A stretch of 6,514 bases of DNA from Candidatus Adiutrix sp. Its GTDB lineage: Bacteria; Desulfobacterota; Desulfarculia; Adiutricales; Adiutricaceae. Positions 4,379-6,514 of the stretch are shown in pieces. Numbering within the stretch: position 1 is the first letter of the stretch; every line of letters starts with the position of its first letter. Made by a program: the position numbers and the translations under genes. The stretch is taken from contig JAISRV010000289.1 of NCBI GenBank assembly GCA_031273445.1, positions 1 through 6,514 on the forward strand, written 5' to 3'. The notes beneath the pieces are model-generated. The model saw only the letters and a list, made by a program, of their open reading frames with translations, did not search any database and had not been told where the DNA came from.

Positions 4379-5592
4379 ACAGGCCGGAACCGCGCGAAGC
4401 TCACGACCGGCGCCCCGGGCGGCGGCCGGCCAAAATCATGATTTCGGCCGGCGAAAGTTCCGGCGACACCCACGCGGCCGCGCTTATGGCCGCCGCCTGG
4501 GCCAAAGGCCACGACTGGCGCTTCCACGGCCTCGGCGGCGAACGCATGGCCGCTCGCGGGGCCAGACTCCTGGGCCACATAAACGAAACGGCGGTCATGG
4601 GCCTGACCGAAGTGGCCGGCGCCCTCCCCCGCCTCATGGCCATCCGCGCCCGCCTTTTGCGCAGCCTGGAATTGGACCGGCCCGATCTTTTGGCGCTCAT
4701 CGATTTCCCCGACTTCAATTTCGGCCTGGCCAGGCGCGCCTTCGACTTAAAAATACCCGTGGTCTACTACATCTGCCCGCAGGTCTGGGCCTGGCGGCGG
4801 GGCCGTCTTAAATTCCTGGCCAAGTATGCCCAGCGGCGGGCGGTGCTGTTCGCCTTTGAGAAAAAGTTTTACGAAGACCACGGCGTCGGCGCCGACTGGG
4901 TCGGCCACCCCATTCTGGACGAACTGCCCGAACGGGCGCCGCGTGAAGAAATGAAGACGCGCCTGGGTTTTGACCCGCGCAAAAAACTCCTGGCCCTGAT
5001 GCCGGGCAGCCGCCTCCGGGTGGTTGAAAGGCTGGCCCCCCTGATTCTGGAGGCGGCGAATCTGATTTTGCGGCCGGCCGAAGACGTGGAACTGGTTCTG
5101 CCCAGGGCCGATTCCGTCAGCCCGGAATTTCTGGAGCGGTTCACCGCGGCCGCCCCGCCCGCCGTCCGCGGGCGGCTGCGCGTCATCGGCGGCCTTTCAA
5201 GGGAAATTCTGGCCGCGGCCGACGCGGCCATAGCGGCTTCCGGCACCTCCAGCGTCGAAGCGGCCATACTGGGCCTCCCCCACGTGGTCGCCTATCGCGT
5301 CAGCCCGCTGTCGTGGTTTTTGGGCCGTCTTTTGGTGTCCGTGCCTTACGCCTCCATCGCCAACCTGACGGCCGGCCGCGAGATCGTGCCGGAATTCCTG
5401 CAGGGCCGCGCCACGGCCGAAAACATCGCCGCCGCCGCCCGGCCGCTTCTGGACGGCGGCCCCGTCAGAGACAGGCTGACGGCGGAACTGGCCGCCGTCA
5501 GCCTTCAATTGGGCCAGCCCGGCGCTTCCGGCCGGGTCGTGGACATCATCGCCGAAGAGCTGGCCGCCGTCGGCCGGAGGAACGCGTCATGA
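4375..5592 (+). CDS. lpxB: Lipid-A-disaccharide synthase LpxB
   Basis: LpxB, a GT19 glycosyltransferase at the inner membrane surface, joins lipid X to UDP-2,3-diacylglucosamine to give the beta-1,6 disaccharide and UDP. The 405-residue product has the GT-B layout: SAGESSGD (24-31, Glu27), AVMGLTEV, DFPDFN (110-115), YYICPQVWAWRR (131-142), WVGHP (to 179), MPGSR (209-213), ASGTSSVEA and NLTAGREIVPEFLQ (330-343). Most signature residues are intact. The exception is the motif usually written PGSRxxEV: the expected Glu is Val216 here. About 20 basic or polar residues precede the first beta strand, slightly longer than the E. coli N-terminus. No better start exists, since ATG 4438 would remove part of the strand. 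The start overlaps the lpxI stop by ATGA with no strong ribosome binding site, so it probably depends on translation of lpxI. The stop overlaps the RNase start in the same way. Confidence 0.96.
   Translation: MNRPEPREAHDRRPGRRPAKIMISAGESSGDTHAAALMAAAWAKGHDWRFHGLGGERMAARGARLLGHINETAVMGLTEVAGALPRLMAIRARLLRSLELDRPDLLALIDFPDFNFGLARRAFDLKIPVVYYICPQVWAWRRGRLKFLAKYAQRRAVLFAFEKKFYEDHGVGADWVGHPILDELPERAPREEMKTRLGFDPRKKLLALMPGSRLRVVERLAPLILEAANLILRPAEDVELVLPRADSVSPEFLERFTAAAPPAVRGRLRVIGGLSREILAAADAAIAASGTSSVEAAILGLPHVVAYRVSPLSWFLGRLLVSVPYASIANLTAGREIVPEFLQGRATAENIAAAARPLLDGGPVRDRLTAELAAVSLQLGQPGASGRVVDIIAEELAAVGRRNAS
5576..5580 (+). promoter_or_regulatory. Strong ribosome binding site of the RNase gene, inside lpxB
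   Basis: GGAGG at 5576-5580 lies 8 nt before ATG 5589, inside the last codons of lpxB. It is the best Shine-Dalgarno among the overlapping genes, so this gene may be translated efficiently even without coupling. Confidence 0.75.
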
Positions 5593-6514
5593 TCGTCGAG
5601 TTCCTCGAAGGGCGGGATTTCATGACCGCCTGGGTCGCCCAGACGACGCCCCGCCGCCTGACGGCGCTGGGGCGGGACGGCCGTGAAATGACCATTTCCC
5701 AAAACCGGATTCTGTCTTCGCAGGAGGCGCCCGACCCCGGCGGCAAGGCCGGCCGCCTTGAACTTCTGCGCCTGACCGACGCCCGCCGGCGGGCCATGGC
5801 CCTGACCATCGACCTCGCCGAGTTGTGGGAAGTGCTTGAAGGCGAAGGCCGCGACTTCGGCTACGCCGCCCTGGCCGCCCTCTTTTTCGGCCGCGCCCCT
5901 TCGACCGATGAAATCGCCGCCATGTCCAGGGCCGTTTTCGCCGACGGTCTGCGCTTTAAATTCACCCCGGAAGGGGCCGTGCGGCATGACGCCGCCGAGA
6001 TGGAAAAACTGGCCGCGGCCAGGCGCCGGGCCGAAGAAGAGGAGCGTTTCACGGCGGAAGCCGCCGCCTGGATTGCGGAGGCCGCGCGCGGCGCGGTCGC
6101 CCCGGAACCGGCCGAAGGGGCCGATGAAGTTCGCCGATTGCTGACCGGTCTGGCCCTGTGGGGCGAGGAGGCCGAAGGGCGTCAGGCGGCGAAAAAAATA
6201 TTGGGCCGAGCCGGGCTTCCGGCCGACTCCGAGGGCGCGGTTCGAGCGCTGACCGCCCTGGGCGAATTCGCCGCCCATGAAAACCTCGACTTAAGACGCC
6301 TGGACATACCCGTCGTCTTCTCCCCCGAAACCATGGAAGCGGCCCAGGCCCTGCCCGGAACCAGACGCCCGGGGGCCGACGGCCGAATGGACCTCACGGC
6401 TTTGGCCACCCTGACCATAGACTCCAACGGCGCGCGCGACCTCGACGACGCCGTCTCCATCAAGTCGCTGGCCGGCGGCCGCTGGCAGGTGGGCATCCAC
6501 ATTACCGACGTCGC
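5589..6514 (+). CDS. RNB-domain 3'-5' exoribonuclease (RNase II/R family), 3' end cut by the window
   Basis: The frame is open for 308 codons and runs off the window. The first residues MIVEFLEGRDFMTAWVA, then RRLTALGRDGREMTISQNRIL, resemble the small beta-barrel start seen in some RNB proteins. A long helical, Ala/Glu-rich region (about 60-260) follows. The catalytic domain then opens with RMDLTALATLTIDSNGARD and continues LDDAVSIKS, GIHITDVA. Asp278, Asp284, Asp286 and Asp287 reproduce the spacing of the metal-binding Asp201, 207, 209 and 210 of E. coli RNase II, so the enzyme should be active in degrading single-stranded RNA from the 3' end. Canonical N-terminal cold-shock domains are not obvious, pointing to an RNB branch with a different N-terminal architecture rather than a classic RNase R. 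ATGA overlap with lpxB puts it in the operon, although no direct lipid A role is known. The missing part should hold the rest of RNB and a C-terminal S1 domain. Confidence 0.88.
   Translation, partial: MIVEFLEGRDFMTAWVAQTTPRRLTALGRDGREMTISQNRILSSQEAPDPGGKAGRLELLRLTDARRRAMALTIDLAELWEVLEGEGRDFGYAALAALFFGRAPSTDEIAAMSRAVFADGLRFKFTPEGAVRHDAAEMEKLAAARRRAEEEERFTAEAAAWIAEAARGAVAPEPAEGADEVRRLLTGLALWGEEAEGRQAAKKILGRAGLPADSEGAVRALTALGEFAAHENLDLRRLDIPVVFSPETMEAAQALPGTRRPGADGRMDLTALATLTIDSNGARDLDDAVSIKSLAGGRWQVGIHITDV

Noticed and set aside
5505..6278. 257-codon minus-strand frame opposite the RNase gene
   Set aside because: The + strand frame has a strong ribosome binding site, the operon overlap and the RNB catalytic motif; the antisense product is Gly/Arg-rich without recognisable motifs.

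Overview
The window carries the lipid A arm of a Gram-negative outer-membrane biogenesis operon, with every gene on the + strand. The sequence is GC-rich, gene-dense and rich in 4-bp gene overlaps. The order skp/ompH-lpxD-fabZ-lpxA-lpxI-lpxB, with lpxI (DUF1009) instead of lpxH as the UDP-diacylglucosamine hydrolase, suggests a deltaproteobacterium in the broad sense (Desulfobacterota or a relative). I cannot name a genus from sequence alone.

Layout. Positions 1-270 hold no credible gene. They contain two identical 36-bp direct repeats (15-50 and 109-144), a short perfect hairpin between them, a candidate extended -10 promoter (146-175) and a leader hairpin. An OmpH/Skp-type periplasmic chaperone follows (274-912), with a coiled coil built from visible 21-bp tandem units. 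Positions 913-1042 hold an intrinsic-terminator-like hairpin plus T-tract that ends exactly where the Shine-Dalgarno of lpxD begins, so transcription is probably attenuated between ompH and the lipid A genes. Then come lpxD (GTG start, 1043-2233), fabZ (2278-2751), lpxA (2778-3560), lpxI (3557-4378), lpxB (4375-5592) and the first 308 codons of an RNB-family exoribonuclease (5589 to the window end). The last four genes are joined by ATGA stop/start overlaps, so they are probably translationally coupled.

How the genes work together. LpxA acylates UDP-GlcNAc. LpxC, encoded elsewhere, deacetylates the product. LpxD adds the second acyl chain, LpxI releases lipid X and UMP, and LpxB joins lipid X to UDP-diacylglucosamine to give the disaccharide. 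FabZ dehydrates the same 3-hydroxyacyl-ACP pool that LpxA and LpxD draw on, so it sits at the branch between phospholipid and lipid A synthesis. The OmpH/Skp protein escorts outer-membrane proteins. The nuclease has no known role in lipid A synthesis and may only share the transcript.

No undescribed system is evident; the core is a textbook operon. The points worth a second look are the intergenic repeat, the ompH-lpxD attenuator, a run of 17 A/T-ending codons at the end of lpxA just before lpxI, internal tandem duplications in ompH and lpxD, a substitution in a conserved LpxB motif, and the coupled RNase gene.
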